A DNA stretch of 64,000 nt from Thermodesulfobium acidiphilum (GCF_003057965.1 NZ_CP020921.1:1251001-1315000); one strand, 5' to 3'; positions 44,730-55,497 are shown, numbered from the stretch's first letter. Numbers and translations are program-made. The notes: generated by a model not told the origin, from the letters alone.

Positions 44730-47357
44730 ATGGATAAAACATACCAACACAACAATACAGAGAAAAAGATATTAAATTTTTGGCTCGAAAATCATATTTA
44801 TCATGCTGATGTGAATTCCAATAAAGAAGCCTTTTCTATAGTAATACCCCCACCAAATGTAACAGGGTCTCTTCATTTAGGACATGCCCTTGATGATACG
44901 CTTCAAGACATAATTTGCAGATATAAGAGATTGATGGGATACGAAGTATTATGGTTACCCGGAACCGATCATGCAGGTATAGCCACACAAAACGTTGTTG
45001 AAAAGATGTTACAAAAAAAGGGCATTACCAGACATCAACTTGGTAGAGAAAAATTTGTAGAAAAGGTTTGGGAATGGAAAGAACAATACGGACAAAGAAT
45101 TATTAACCAATTAAAGTCTTTGGGCGCTTCGTGTGATTGGGATAGAGAAAGATTTACAATGGATGAAGTACTTTCCAAAGCTGTAAAAAAAGCTTTTGTA
45201 ACACTCTATAACATGGGATTAATATATAAAGGTACGAGAATAATAAACTGGTGTCCTAGATGTTCTACAGCTCTAGCTGATCTAGAAGTAGAACATGAAG
45301 AGAAAGAGGACAAGTTATATTTTGTGAAATATAGGTTCCTTGAAAATCCAGACCAATTCATTACAATAGCAACAACGAGGCCTGAAACTATATTTGCAGA
45401 TACAGCAGTAGCTGTAAATCCAAGGGATGAAAGATATAAATCCCTAGTTGGTAAAAAGGTAATTGTTCCAATGACTGAAAGAGTGGTGGAAATTATCACT
45501 GATGAAAGAGTAGAAACAGACTTTGGCACAGGTGCCTTAAAAATAACACCTGGACACGATCCTACAGACTTTGAAATTGGTTTAGATCATAACCTTAAAG
45601 TACTAATAGCTATCGATTCTAATGGAAAAATGACCGAAATTGCTGGAGAACTAAGTGGTTTAGATCGAGAGATTGCAAGAAAAAGATCTGTAGAAATTCT
45701 TAGGGAAATTGGATCTCTAGAAAGGGTCAAAAATTTAAAACACGCAGTTGGTCATTGCTATAGGTGCAAAACTGTAATCGAACCGTATGTATCTGAGCAG
45801 TGGTTTGTAAGAAGCACTCCACTTGCAAAAAGAGCAATAGATGCCGTAAAGAGTGACACTATCCAGTTTTTCCCAGAACGATGGGAAAAAATATACTTTG
45901 ATTGGCTGGAAAACATAAAAGATTGGTGTATATCAAGGCAGATTTGGTGGGGTCACAGAATACCTGCCTGGTATTGTAATAACTGTAATGAGATTATTGT
46001 TTCTGAAGATGAACCAAAAAGATGCCCAAAATGTAATTCAAGCAATTTAAGACAGGATGAAGACGTATTGGATACATGGTTTTCCTCTTCACTATGGCCT
46101 TTTTCTACAATGGGCTGGCCAGAAAATACTCCAGAATTAAAAAAGTTCTTTCCAACGAGTGTACTTGTTACTGGTTTTGACATAATATACTTCTGGGTTG
46201 CAAGAATGATTATGATGAGTCTCACTCTAACAGGCAAGGAACCTTTTAAAAATGTAATAATTCACGGCTTAATAAGAGATTCTCAAGGGAGAAAAATGAG
46301 CAAATCTGTTGGAAACGTTATTGATCCGATGGACATCATTGAAGAGTCAGGTGCAGATGCACTAAGATTTTCTTTAGCCAGCCTTTCAAACCCATCTGGC
46401 CAGGACATAAAGATGTCTAAAGAAAAGGTTAAGGGAGCACGTAACTTTGCCAATAAACTTTGGAATACAGCAAGATTCGTCTTAGGATATGAAGAATACT
46501 TCACTAACTATAATATTTCTAGCGAAGATATTAATGTTATGGAACCTGAAGATATCTGGATACTTTCAAGATCTATCTCAGTTATAAAAGATTTATGCCT
46601 AAAACTAGACGAATACAATTTCTCAGCAGCTTCTACAGAAGTTTATAATTTTATATGGGATGAATTTTGCGATTGGTATATTGAACTTACCAAGTTTAGA
46701 ATAAAAAATAATTTCAAAAGCACACTAGCTATAAAAGTTTTATTTTGTGTCTTTAAACAATCTTTAATTATGCTACACCCTTTTATGCCATTTATTACTG
46801 AAGATCTATATAAAAGATTACCAGAAAACAAAGGTTCTATAACCTTTGAAACTTTGAAAGGGTTTGATTATTCGCTAAATTTAAAAAAACTTAAGAATAT
46901 GGGTGCTCTTATTGAAGCCACAAAATGTACAAGAAAATTAAGAAGTGAATATAAGGTTGCGCCAGATCATATAACTGAGCCTATTTTAATTATGCCAGAG
47001 AATATTAAAGACCGATTTATTTCTGAAATAGAGAAGTTTTGTTTTCTTACAAAATCCAAAAATCCTAAAATCGCATTGGAGATGCCAAAGGATTTAAAAG
47101 GCTATGCTATAGAAAGAAACACCTCTATTACTGTCTTATTATATTTAGAAAAAGGAGAACTAGAAAGAAGCAGAGAATTAATAGAAAAAACTCTTCAAAA
47201 GCTGCTAAAAGAATCTGAAATTTCAAAACAAAGACTTAATGATCCAAAATTTTTAAATTCAGCTCCTAAAGAAATAATAGAATCTGAAAGAGAAAAACTA
47301 GATAACCAAAAAAAATCAATTGAAATCCTTGAAAGAAAATTAAGTTTCTTAAAATGA
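44730..47357 (+). CDS. valS: Valyl-tRNA synthetase
   Basis: 875 aa. Class I synthetase: HIGH motif in PNVTGSLHLGHAL, KMSKS in GRKMSKSVGNVIDP, an editing domain between them (TTRPETIFADTAVAV), zinc-like CNNCNE...CPKCNSSN, and the C-terminal coiled-coil arm typical of ValRS. I start at ATG 44730; the longer frame from 44646 adds unconserved residues. An ATT at 44724 sits closer to the AGGGAG. Overlaps folC by 4 nt (ATGA). Confidence 0.96.
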   Translation: MDKTYQHNNTEKKILNFWLENHIYHADVNSNKEAFSIVIPPPNVTGSLHLGHALDDTLQDIICRYKRLMGYEVLWLPGTDHAGIATQNVVEKMLQKKGITRHQLGREKFVEKVWEWKEQYGQRIINQLKSLGASCDWDRERFTMDEVLSKAVKKAFVTLYNMGLIYKGTRIINWCPRCSTALADLEVEHEEKEDKLYFVKYRFLENPDQFITIATTRPETIFADTAVAVNPRDERYKSLVGKKVIVPMTERVVEIITDERVETDFGTGALKITPGHDPTDFEIGLDHNLKVLIAIDSNGKMTEIAGELSGLDREIARKRSVEILREIGSLERVKNLKHAVGHCYRCKTVIEPYVSEQWFVRSTPLAKRAIDAVKSDTIQFFPERWEKIYFDWLENIKDWCISRQIWWGHRIPAWYCNNCNEIIVSEDEPKRCPKCNSSNLRQDEDVLDTWFSSSLWPFSTMGWPENTPELKKFFPTSVLVTGFDIIYFWVARMIMMSLTLTGKEPFKNVIIHGLIRDSQGRKMSKSVGNVIDPMDIIEESGADALRFSLASLSNPSGQDIKMSKEKVKGARNFANKLWNTARFVLGYEEYFTNYNISSEDINVMEPEDIWILSRSISVIKDLCLKLDEYNFSAASTEVYNFIWDEFCDWYIELTKFRIKNNFKSTLAIKVLFCVFKQSLIMLHPFMPFITEDLYKRLPENKGSITFETLKGFDYSLNLKKLKNMGALIEATKCTRKLRSEYKVAPDHITEPILIMPENIKDRFISEIEKFCFLTKSKNPKIALEMPKDLKGYAIERNTSITVLLYLEKGELERSRELIEKTLQKLLKESEISKQRLNDPKFLNSAPKEIIESEREKLDNQKKSIEILERKLSFLK

Positions 47358-48628
47358 GCGAAAAAAAATTTATTAATTTAATCAAAACAATTTCAGTAGA
47401 ACACTGGAATTTTGGTCTTGAAAGAGTCAAAAATGCCCTTGAAATACTGGAACTAAATAGATTGCCATATAAAATAATTCTAGTCGGGGGAACAAATGGT
47501 AAAGGTTCAACAGTAAAGTTTATTCAACACATATTAGTAGAACATGGTATAAGAACAGGGCTCTTTACCTCTCCACATTTAATTGAATACAACGAGAGAT
47601 TTAATATAAACTTAGATAACCTCCCCTATTATGTCTTAATCGAAGGACTCAGTGAAATAAAAGACAAAATTAAAGGCTTAAACTTAACTGAATTTGAAGT
47701 TCTTACAATATTATCCCTTTACTTGTTCAAAAAACTATCAGTTGACGTTTGTATTCTTGAAGTGGGCTTAGGCGGAAGGCTTGACGCTACAAATGCCATA
47801 GAACCTGATATCAGCGTATTAACTAGAATAGATGTTGATCACAAAAATTTTCTTGGGAATACAATAGAAGAAATAGTAAAAGAAAAGACAAAAATTTCTA
47901 GAAAGGATAAACGATTAGTTATAGCAAAACAAACTAATGAAACTCTTAACATAATACTCGAAGATATTGATCTGATTGGTTCAAACCCAATTTTATCAGA
48001 TGATGAAGTAAAAACAGAATTTAAATTTAACAAAGTGAAGTTTATTTTTAATGAGTTTGAAACAGATTATATAACTCCATCCCTCACAGCTGATTATCAG
48101 ATAGAGAATATGAAAACAGCTCTTGTCACTTCTTATATCTTCTTAAGAGACTTTCTTAATGTAAGATTTGAACATCAAAAGTTTCAAAGGGCGATAGAAA
48201 AAACTAAATGGCCAGGAAGATTTCAAGTAATTAAAGAAAATCCTTTATTATTACTTGACGGATCTCACAATCCATCTGGTTTTAAAGCTCTAAGCCAATC
48301 ACTAGAAAAAATTTTGAAATATGAAAAAGCAGTTTTTATAATAGGAATTTTAAAAGATAAGGATGCAGAAAATATGATAGATAAAATCATTTTATTTTCA
48401 AAAGAAATAATATTTACTCAGGTACCATCAAACAGAACAATGACTTTAGGAGATTACAAAAAGGTCTTCAGTAACCTCAATTTTACCTATATGGATATCG
48501 AAAAAGCAAAAACGTTCATTTTAAAACGTTATCCCTTTGAAAATATAGTAGTCTGTGGCTCACTTTACTTAATAGGTGAGATCTTAAAAACTTTAAAGCA
48601 AAACAAAGATTTCCAATTATTAGCTTAA
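47354..48628 (+). CDS. folC: Folylpolyglutamate/dihydrofolate synthase
   Basis: 424 aa Mur-ligase family enzyme adding glutamate to folates. P-loop VGGTNGKGSTVKFI near residue 45, SPHLIEYNERF, LEVGLGGRLDATN, RIDVDHKNFLGNTIEEI and LLDGSHNPSGF are all in place. Translationally coupled to valS by the ATGA overlap, as in many Gram-positives. Confidence 0.95.
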   Translation: MSEKKFINLIKTISVEHWNFGLERVKNALEILELNRLPYKIILVGGTNGKGSTVKFIQHILVEHGIRTGLFTSPHLIEYNERFNINLDNLPYYVLIEGLSEIKDKIKGLNLTEFEVLTILSLYLFKKLSVDVCILEVGLGGRLDATNAIEPDISVLTRIDVDHKNFLGNTIEEIVKEKTKISRKDKRLVIAKQTNETLNIILEDIDLIGSNPILSDDEVKTEFKFNKVKFIFNEFETDYITPSLTADYQIENMKTALVTSYIFLRDFLNVRFEHQKFQRAIEKTKWPGRFQVIKENPLLLLDGSHNPSGFKALSQSLEKILKYEKAVFIIGILKDKDAENMIDKIILFSKEIIFTQVPSNRTMTLGDYKKVFSNLNFTYMDIEKAKTFILKRYPFENIVVCGSLYLIGEILKTLKQNKDFQLLA

Positions 48629-48655
48629 CTATCAACTAAAGGGGGAGTATAAAAA

Positions 48656-49012
48656 ATGAAAGACAAGTTGAAGTTTATAACTTTTGGAATATTGGGCGGT
48701 TTGGCTTCAGGATTACTAGGAATTGGTGGTGGTTTAGTATTTGTCCCTCTTTTAACAAACTATGCCGGATACTCTCAAAAAGAGGCGCATGCCACATCGC
48801 TCGGTGCAATTATTCCTGCAGCCATTGTAGGCGCACTTATATATAATGTAAATGGCTTAAACAGTTTTACAGCCAGCATTTATTTAGCTTTGGGAGGCAT
48901 TATAGGTGCTCAAATCGGATCAAGAGCAATGTACAAATTTTCAAACAAATGGCTTAGAAAAACATTTGGAGTTTTTCTTTTGTTAATGTGTATAAGGATG
49001 GTATTAAAGTGA
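48656..49012 (+). CDS. TauE/SafE-family permease, N-terminal half-gene
   Basis: 118 aa, about four hydrophobic segments. The TauE/SafE motif GGLASGLLGIGGGLVFVPLL is at the N-terminus. Full-length members have two such halves in one chain of some 250 aa; here the second half is a separate gene overlapping this one by 4 nt (GTGA). The family exports sulfite, sulfoacetate or related anions, which fits a sulfur metaboliser, but the substrate is unproven. RBS GGGGGAG before ATG. Confidence 0.85.
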   Translation: MKDKLKFITFGILGGLASGLLGIGGGLVFVPLLTNYAGYSQKEAHATSLGAIIPAAIVGALIYNVNGLNSFTASIYLALGGIIGAQIGSRAMYKFSNKWLRKTFGVFLLLMCIRMVLK

Positions 49013-49359
49013 ACATTATTTTATTTCTTGTTGTAGGGCTTTTTACAGGTGTTGTTAGCGGCATGATGGGAGTTGGCGGTGGACTAGTGATGATACCTGC
49101 AATGGTATTATTTATGTCTGTGCCCCAAGGTATGGCACAAGGAATATCTCTAGCTGCAATAGTACCAATAAGTTTGATGGGAGCATGGGTACACTTTAAG
49201 AAAGGTGGATTAAAAAAAGACGCAATATTGATAGGATTGGGTGCCATACTAGGCGCGTCTATTACAAGTAGTATTATACCGTATATACCTATAAACGCTT
49301 TAAAAATGATATTTTCCTTAGTTTTATTTTATTTTGCTTTAAGAATGATATTGAAGTAA
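49009..49359 (+). CDS. TauE/SafE-family permease, C-terminal half-gene
   Basis: 116 aa from GTG 49009 (AAGGATGG upstream, coupled to the first half by GTGA). The same half-fold, with GVVSGMMGVGGGLVMIPAM matching the first half's motif. The two products probably pair as a heterodimer equal to one full TauE/SafE transporter. A longer frame from 48988 runs inside the first gene and is unlikely. Confidence 0.83.
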   Translation: MNIILFLVVGLFTGVVSGMMGVGGGLVMIPAMVLFMSVPQGMAQGISLAAIVPISLMGAWVHFKKGGLKKDAILIGLGAILGASITSSIIPYIPINALKMIFSLVLFYFALRMILK

Positions 49360-49399
49360 CGTTAGAAATGTGATACAGTGTGGGTAAATATAAGCTTCT

Positions 49400-49558
49400 A
49401 TGAATCTTTATAGTTTTTGCAATGCCATAACATCGGGATTACCCGGTAAAGGGAGATATAATATTTGTACCTCAATAAATTTTAATTGCAAATTTAACCA
49501 AAAGGGTGTTCATGCTATATCTGTAGGTGCCGTAGCATGTTGGTGTATACTAATTTAA
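49400..49558 (+). other. Possible small Cys-rich ORF or gene relic in the tauE-aroQ gap
   Basis: Part of a 275-bp gap (49360-49634). A 52-codon ATG frame has five cysteines (positions 7, 23, 30, 47, 49) and ends GVHAISVGAVACWCILI, but it lacks a clear RBS. The DNA also holds the inverted repeat CATGCTA (49511-49517)/TAGCATG (49533-49539). It could be a decayed gene, a small protein or a leader RNA of aroQ; I recognise none of these. Confidence 0.25.
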
Positions 49559-49634
49559 TTTCCTAAGATGGTATTTTCACTTATCCTTAAATTATTTTTA
49601 GTAGCAAGAATGATTATTTTGTAGGAGGTAAATT

Positions 49635-50087
49635 ATGAAAAAAATATTAGTTATAAATGGTCCAAACCTTAATATGCTAGGAACCAGAGAACCAAATATT
49701 TATGGCAATATTACTTTACATAGCTTAGAAGAGTTAATATTAAACTTTGCCAAAGAACTGGAAATAAAAGTAGATTTCTTTCAGTCAAATCATGAAGGAG
49801 ATATTATAGACAAAATTCACAGAACTTACGACGCATATAATGCTTTTATAATCAATCCAGGTGCCTTCACTCACTACTCCTATGCAATAAGAGATGCTAT
49901 TGCCTCAATTAACATCCCCGTTATAGAGGTGCATCTCTCAAACATTCACGCAAGGGAGGAGTTTAGAAAATCTTCAGTGATAGCACCAGTTTGTCTTGGG
50001 CAAATAAGCGGCTTGGGAGAATTATCCTATTTAACTGCAATAGTTGCCATAGACAAATACCTACAAAAGTCAGCAAAAAAGATATAA
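49635..50087 (+). CDS. aroQ: 3-Dehydroquinate dehydratase, type II
   Basis: 150 aa. Step 3 of the shikimate pathway. Type II marks: INGPNLNMLGTREPNIYG (Asn, Arg and the catalytic Tyr), FFQSNHEGDIID, NPGAFTHYSYAIRDA and EVHLSNIHAREEFR with the catalytic His. ATG after GTAGGAGGT. No other aro gene is adjacent. Converges on mtrB. Confidence 0.96.
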   Translation: MKKILVINGPNLNMLGTREPNIYGNITLHSLEELILNFAKELEIKVDFFQSNHEGDIIDKIHRTYDAYNAFIINPGAFTHYSYAIRDAIASINIPVIEVHLSNIHAREEFRKSSVIAPVCLGQISGLGELSYLTAIVAIDKYLQKSAKKI

Positions 50088-50107
50088 TAGATGCTTTTTT
50101 ATCGACA

Positions 50108-50410
50108 CTATTCCTTTTCTGGCATTCCAGAATACACTACTCCATACTTTGTAAGTATTTTTGCCTTGCCTCTTACCTTCATTGCTGAAGTATTATCGGT
50201 GAACTGTGCTATTACTACTTCACCAACGTCAATTCTTTCAGAGTGATGAAATTTTGTTTCTTTTCCCCTTGTCATGCCAGATATCATTACCCCATCAGCC
50301 AAAGCTTTTATTACTACGTAATCAGCTAAAGTAGAAATAGGTTTTGTATCAAGAGGAAACATAAGATTTTCTACTTTTTCATCTATATTATTGTTATCTG
50401 ATTTATCCAT
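50108..50410 (-). CDS. mtrB: trp RNA-binding attenuation protein (TRAP) homologue
   Basis: 100 aa. Residues from about 30 on match Bacillus TRAP closely ([46 protein letters not shown]). The threonines, Gln-47, Thr-49 and Ser-53 that hold tryptophan, and the RNA-binding Lys-56 and Arg-58 are kept; Lys-37 is Arg. An added N-terminal stretch of about 25 residues is unusual. TRAP rings bind GAG/UAG repeats in leader RNAs when tryptophan is plentiful. Overlaps the end of hisIE. The trp operon is not in this window. Confidence 0.9.
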   Translation of the reverse strand: MDKSDNNNIDEKVENLMFPLDTKPISTLADYVVIKALADGVMISGMTRGKETKFHHSERIDVGEVVIAQFTDNTSAMKVRGKAKILTKYGVVYSGMPEKE

Positions 50411-51053
50411 CCTTCTCATCCTTCTTTCTTCTAATTAACTCTTCATAAATATTATCAAAACTCAAACCAAAAGTATAAAGTGAAAGTGCTATATGAAAGT
50501 ATAAGTCTGTTACCTCATAAACAAATTCGCTTTTATCCCCTCTCATACCAGCTATAATAGTTTCAACCGCTTCTTCTCCAAGTTTTTGAAGTATTCTACT
50601 TTTTCCTTTATTCAGTAGTTTACTAACATATGAATCCGGTTTCGGGTTTTCTTCTCTATTTTTAAAAGTTGAAAACAAATACGATAAAATAGCTGACTTT
50701 GACTTCTCTTCTACTAAGCCGCTATTCTCTATCTTCCTATAAAAGCAACTTCTGTTTCCTGTATGACAGGCAATCCCACCAACTTGTTCTACTAAAATAA
50801 GAAGAGTATCCCCATCGCAATCAACTTTTATCTCTTTAACCCTTTGTATGTGGCCACTCGTTTCGCCTTTATGCCACAAACACTTTCTCGATCTGCTATA
50901 AAACCATGTTTCGTTAGTTTCAATTGTTTTCTTTAAGGACTCCTCATTCATGTACGCCATCATTAGAACATCTAATGTATAAAAATCCTGAACAATAGCT
51001 GGAACAAGACCAGATTTATCAAATTTAATTTTAGATATTATATTATCTATCAA
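50403..51053 (-). CDS. hisIE: Bifunctional phosphoribosyl-AMP cyclohydrolase / phosphoribosyl-ATP pyrophosphatase
   Basis: 216 aa fusion for steps 2 and 3 of histidine synthesis. HisI part (residues 1-110): [38 protein letters not shown] and [10 protein letters not shown] with zinc/magnesium ligands. HisE part (from about 125): [12 protein letters not shown] and the metal-binding [11 protein letters not shown] start overlaps the frr stop (TTGA). No other his genes follow; mtrB comes next. Confidence 0.95.
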   Translation of the reverse strand: MIDNIISKIKFDKSGLVPAIVQDFYTLDVLMMAYMNEESLKKTIETNETWFYSRSRKCLWHKGETSGHIQRVKEIKVDCDGDTLLILVEQVGGIACHTGNRSCFYRKIENSGLVEEKSKSAILSYLFSTFKNREENPKPDSYVSKLLNKGKSRILQKLGEEAVETIIAGMRGDKSEFVYEVTDLYFHIALSLYTFGLSFDNIYEELIRRKKDEKDG

Positions 51054-51607
51054 TCGTTTAATATCTCCCTTTCTTTGTTAGAAAGAAGTTTATCAATTTC
51101 TTGGATAAAAGAATCCGTTATCTTTTGGAACTCGTTTTTAAACCTCTTCAGATCATCTTCTGAAATCTCTTTATTTTTTACCTTTTTCTCCAAAATTTCA
51201 AGTTCGTCTCGCCTTATATTTCTTACAGCTACCCTCGCCTCTTCAGCCATCTTTTTAACAACCTTTACAAGTTCCTTCCTTCTCTCCTGAGTTAGAGTAG
51301 GAATCACTATTCTCAAAACCATCCCATCCACTTGAGGAGTAAGTCCTAAATCAGATAATCTAATTGCTTTATCTACTGCTTGAAGAGCATTCTTATCATA
51401 AACGTTAATAAGAAGAGTTCTTGCATCTTGTTGAGAAACGTTCGCAAGCTGTTTAATGGGAACAGTAGTCCCATAATAATCAACCTTAACGTGATCTAAA
51501 AGAGCGGGAGACGCTCTTCCTGTTCTTACAGAAGCAAATTCTTTTGAAAGATTATCAATAGCTTTTGACATTCTCTGTCTTAAGTGTTCTACTTCTTTTG
51601 AATTCAA
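51050..51607 (-). CDS. frr: Ribosome recycling factor
   Basis: 185 aa, normal length. Helical domain with [30 protein letters not shown] and the [14 protein letters not shown] region. Splits post-termination ribosomes with EF-G. TTG start after AAAAGGAGGTG. Fourth gene of rpsB-tsf-pyrH-frr. Confidence 0.96.
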   Translation of the reverse strand: MNSKEVEHLRQRMSKAIDNLSKEFASVRTGRASPALLDHVKVDYYGTTVPIKQLANVSQQDARTLLINVYDKNALQAVDKAIRLSDLGLTPQVDGMVLRIVIPTLTQERRKELVKVVKKMAEEARVAVRNIRRDELEILEKKVKNKEISEDDLKRFKNEFQKITDSFIQEIDKLLSNKEREILND

Positions 51608-51648
51608 TTAATACACCTCCTTTTATCAGATATTAATTGAAAAGTTAA

Positions 51649-52374
<726 letters not shown>

Positions 52375-52974
52375 TTATACGCTCTCTCCTAAAGAAAAAC
52401 GAGAAAATCTCCTTACTACAATGTTTTCCCCAACTTTGGCAATCATCTGGTTTATTAGATCAGAAATCTTAATAGAAGGATCTTTTACAAAGGGTTGTTC
52501 TAAAAGACAAACTTCTTCATAAAACTTCTTAATTTTACCCTCTACAATTTTATCAAGCATATTTTCTGGTTTGCCTTCCTGTCTTGCTTGATTTTTGAGA
52601 ATTTCCTTCTCAGAATTTAACACTTCTTCTGAAACATGCTCTTTAGAAATATAAATAGGATTAGATGCAGCAATCTGCAGAGCAATATCATGTGCAAGAT
52701 TCAAAAATTCATCAGTTCTTGCAACAAAATCAGTCTCGCAATTAAGCTCCAAGAGTACTCCAATTTTTTTGTTTTGATGGATATAAGCTTCAATTATTCC
52801 TTCCTTTGCTTCTTTACCAGCTCTTTTAGCAGCCTTTGCAAGCCCTTTTTCTCTCAAGTATTTTATTGCCTTCTCCATATCACAAGAGCACTCTTGCAGA
52901 GCCTTTTTGCAGTCCATAATTCCTGCTCCGGTTCTCTCTCTTAGCTCTTTAACGATTTCACTTTTTATTTCCAC
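52375..52974 (-). CDS. tsf: Translation elongation factor Ts
   Basis: 199 aa, the short form with one core subdomain. [15 protein letters not shown] at the N-terminus, then [20 protein letters not shown] and [16 protein letters not shown]. Exchanges GDP on EF-Tu. GTG start after AAGGAGTAG. Between rpsB and pyrH. Confidence 0.96.
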   Translation of the reverse strand: MEIKSEIVKELRERTGAGIMDCKKALQECSCDMEKAIKYLREKGLAKAAKRAGKEAKEGIIEAYIHQNKKIGVLLELNCETDFVARTDEFLNLAHDIALQIAASNPIYISKEHVSEEVLNSEKEILKNQARQEGKPENMLDKIVEGKIKKFYEEVCLLEQPFVKDPSIKISDLINQMIAKVGENIVVRRFSRFSLGESV

Positions 52975-53027
52975 TTTATATCTACTCCTTAAAATAGTTT
53001 ATTATTTAGATTTTAGATTTAATAAAT

Positions 53028-53771
53028 TTATACAGCTTCTTCTGTACTTTCCTGAAATTCCTTACTTTCAGATACCTCAACAGCATCTTGCCCTTGTTTT
53101 GCCTCAATAATTGCATCTGCAATTTTCCCAGCAATGAGCTTTATAGCCCTAATTGCATCATCATTAGCTGGAATTATGCAGTCGACTAAATCCGGATCAC
53201 AATTGGTATCTACTATACCTATAACAGGTATGCCAAGCTTCCTTGCTTCAAGAACTGCTATTTGATCCTTCTTTATATCAGCAACAAATAAAGCACCAGG
53301 CAATCTGTTCATGTTTTTCATGCCACCAAGACTACTTTGAAGCTTAGCAAGCTCTTTTTTGAGCTTCATAGCTTCTTTTATAGGATACAAATCTATTCTT
53401 CCGCTTGCCTGAAGTTCTTCCAATTCTTTTAATCTTGTAATTCTGCTCATAATTGTTACAAAATTTGTAAGCGTACCGCCAAGCCATCTGGTATTTACAT
53501 ACGGCGAACCACACCTTATAGCTTCTTCTTTAATGGCATCTTGAGCCTGTCTTTTAGTTCCAACAAACAAAATTTCTTCACCTTCAGAAGCAATTTTTCT
53601 AGCAAAATCATAGGCTGCTTCGAAACAACGAAGAGTTTTTTGAAGATCAATAATATAGATTCCATTTCTAGCAGTAAAGATGTAAGGTTTCATTTTCGGA
53701 TTCCACCTTCGCGTCTGGTGCCCGAAATGTACCCCTGCTTCTAAAAGCTGTTTCATAGAAATTATTGACAC
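53028..53771 (-). CDS. rpsB: 30S ribosomal protein S2
   Basis: 247 aa from GTG 53771, 5 nt after AAGGAGG; a longer frame to 53861 is not conserved. S2 marks: [64 protein letters not shown] and [13 protein letters not shown]. First gene of the operon ending in mtrB. Confidence 0.97.
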   Translation of the reverse strand: MSIISMKQLLEAGVHFGHQTRRWNPKMKPYIFTARNGIYIIDLQKTLRCFEAAYDFARKIASEGEEILFVGTKRQAQDAIKEEAIRCGSPYVNTRWLGGTLTNFVTIMSRITRLKELEELQASGRIDLYPIKEAMKLKKELAKLQSSLGGMKNMNRLPGALFVADIKKDQIAVLEARKLGIPVIGIVDTNCDPDLVDCIIPANDDAIRAIKLIAGKIADAIIEAKQGQDAVEVSESKEFQESTEEAV

Positions 53772-53943
53772 TACAACCTCCTTAAATATACCTCCGCCAA
53801 AAGAAAAAAATTGGCGTGCGAATTTACCGAACAATCGGCTAAAAAAGTTTATCACAAACATTATATTCAGTAAAGACTCAAAACTTTCTTTAAGTGTTAA
53901 AATAAATTAATTTCTTCTTTTTAAATTTTGGAGGATCTAATTT
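53772..53943 (-). promoter_or_regulatory. rpsB promoter and leader (divergent from sixA)
   Basis: A TATAAT -10 lies at 53865-53860 on the minus strand; no clear -35 at 17 bp. The roughly 80-nt leader has a small CCGA-TTGT-TCGG hairpin (53827-53838). Ribosomal-protein leaders are often autoregulated, but no known S2 leader fold can be shown here. Confidence 0.4.
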
Positions 53944-54426
53944 ATGGAAATAATTTTTATAAGACACAGCAACGCTGAAACCATCGGCATAGAACAGAAA
54001 GATTTTGACAGGAAACTAACTCCAAAGGGTGTTAAAAAGGCAAAAAAGATTGCGAAGGGCCTAAAAAAGATCTTTAACAATGAAATTGTAGAAATCTGGA
54101 CCAGCCCAGCTCAAAGGGCATTTCAAACATCAAAAATAATAGCAGAAACTTTAAAGTGTGAAAACGTAAAAGAAATGGATTCTCTCTGGGAGAGTGATTT
54201 TATAAAATTTTTGCATGATATAAAAAACGTAGATGAAAATGTAAGATTAATATGTATAGGACATCAACCCACTCTCACAGACTGGGTAAAAAGTCTTACG
54301 GGATCAATAGTATCATTTAAAAAGTGTTCATGTTTGAGCCTTACAATAGATCCTACCAACCCTCACTCAGGAACCCTTAACTGGTTTTTTGATGTAAAAT
54401 TTATAGAAAAAATCCTGGACGTCTAA
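53944..54426 (+). CDS. sixA: SixA-type phosphohistidine phosphatase
   Basis: 160 aa, histidine-phosphatase (phosphoglycerate mutase) superfamily. The catalytic RHS motif is in FIRHSNAE; WTSPAQRAFQTSKIIAETL and CIGHQPTLTDWV hold the second arginine and histidine. SixA removes phosphate from His in phosphotransfer proteins. ATG after TGGAGGAT. Stands alone, divergent from rpsB. Confidence 0.9.
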   Translation: MEIIFIRHSNAETIGIEQKDFDRKLTPKGVKKAKKIAKGLKKIFNNEIVEIWTSPAQRAFQTSKIIAETLKCENVKEMDSLWESDFIKFLHDIKNVDENVRLICIGHQPTLTDWVKSLTGSIVSFKKCSCLSLTIDPTNPHSGTLNWFFDVKFIEKILDV

Positions 54427-54668
54427 GTTCTACCTTGATAATTATCTCCGTTTTCTCTAACCTAAATAAATCTATCCCTTTTTGTACCCTATCAAGGGCA
54501 TTTCCAATCATTTGGCAAGTCTTTAAACTAACTATCAGCAGGAATACTATTCTCTAATTTTTATAATATGAAAATCGTATTTATATCCTCTATAAAATGA
54601 TAAATTTCCATAAATTTCCTCCAATTGAATCAGTTCTTATTTTCGTTATAATATAATTACAGAAAAAA
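54427..54668. other. Intergenic sixA / zinc-ribbon protein
   Basis: 242 bp, AT-rich. I see no ORF, RNA or repeat that I can support. A -10-like TATAAT (54650-54655) lies just before the next gene. Confidence 0.4.
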
Positions 54669-55415
54669 ATGTTAAGAAAAAAAGTTTGTAAAAGATGCAA
54701 TACAATAAATTTTGCCGATGCAAAGTTTTGCAGAAATTGTGGAAATTCATTAATAATCTCAAAGGAAATTAGAGATGAATTAAACAACATTGAAAACGAT
54801 GATTTTTCACTTGCTACACCAATTGGAGGTCCCATCTGGACATTTCAATTACTATTTTCAAATTGGGCAAAAAAACAAGAAAAAAGATATTTAAAATATA
54901 TAAATAAATTTACATCATTAAAAACTTTATTATATGCAATTATTTTAGCAAAAAGTACTTATAAGGAGTTTGTTTTTGATAAAAAAAACAACAACTTAGC
55001 TTTAAGTTATATAAATTTATATATTTTAAATTTTCTAATTGGATACATCTTCTCTCTGGGCTTTTCATTAAATCTTTTGTTAATTGCATTATTGCTAAGC
55101 CTCACAGAGGCAGCAATAATATTTGCCAAAATTATAGTATTGAAGTTTTTGACTCATACGCTGGTAAAGGTGTCTTTTCCAAACGATTTATTTTTAAGAT
55201 TGATCTCTATCACATGCGCACCGCTATTCTTAAGCTTCATACCTTACAGTTGGGAAATTTTGAAAATTTATATATTTTTTACCCAGGCAGTTGGCATTAG
55301 GGATATAACAAACTGCACAACATTAAAGTCTTTTTTCATAAGTCTATGTTTATCAATAGTAGACATCATTATTTGGGGAACGCTAAGCCCTTATATTCAT
55401 TCTATTAAATTTTAG
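54669..55415 (+). CDS. Zinc-ribbon membrane protein with Yip1-like domain
   Basis: 248 aa. The N-terminal zinc ribbon VCKRCNTINFADAKFCRNCG (two CxxC) is followed by a linker and about five hydrophobic segments (residues 85-245) in a Yip1-like pattern, so an inner-membrane protein with a cytoplasmic zinc knuckle. Function unknown. The RBS is weak and a TATAAT sits 14 bp upstream of ATG, suggesting a very short or leaderless mRNA. Confidence 0.75.
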   Translation: MLRKKVCKRCNTINFADAKFCRNCGNSLIISKEIRDELNNIENDDFSLATPIGGPIWTFQLLFSNWAKKQEKRYLKYINKFTSLKTLLYAIILAKSTYKEFVFDKKNNNLALSYINLYILNFLIGYIFSLGFSLNLLLIALLLSLTEAAIIFAKIIVLKFLTHTLVKVSFPNDLFLRLISITCAPLFLSFIPYSWEILKIYIFFTQAVGIRDITNCTTLKSFFISLCLSIVDIIIWGTLSPYIHSIKF

Positions 55416-55497
55416 ATTTATTAAAAAATTGTTATATAATCTAAATTAATAGTATTATGAAGTCAATAGATTAAAAATCTGGAAGAGAGGAAACGGT

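Noticed and set aside
53772-53861. Longer N-terminus for ribosomal protein S2
   Set aside because: The added 30 residues are not conserved, and AAGGAGG points to GTG 53771.
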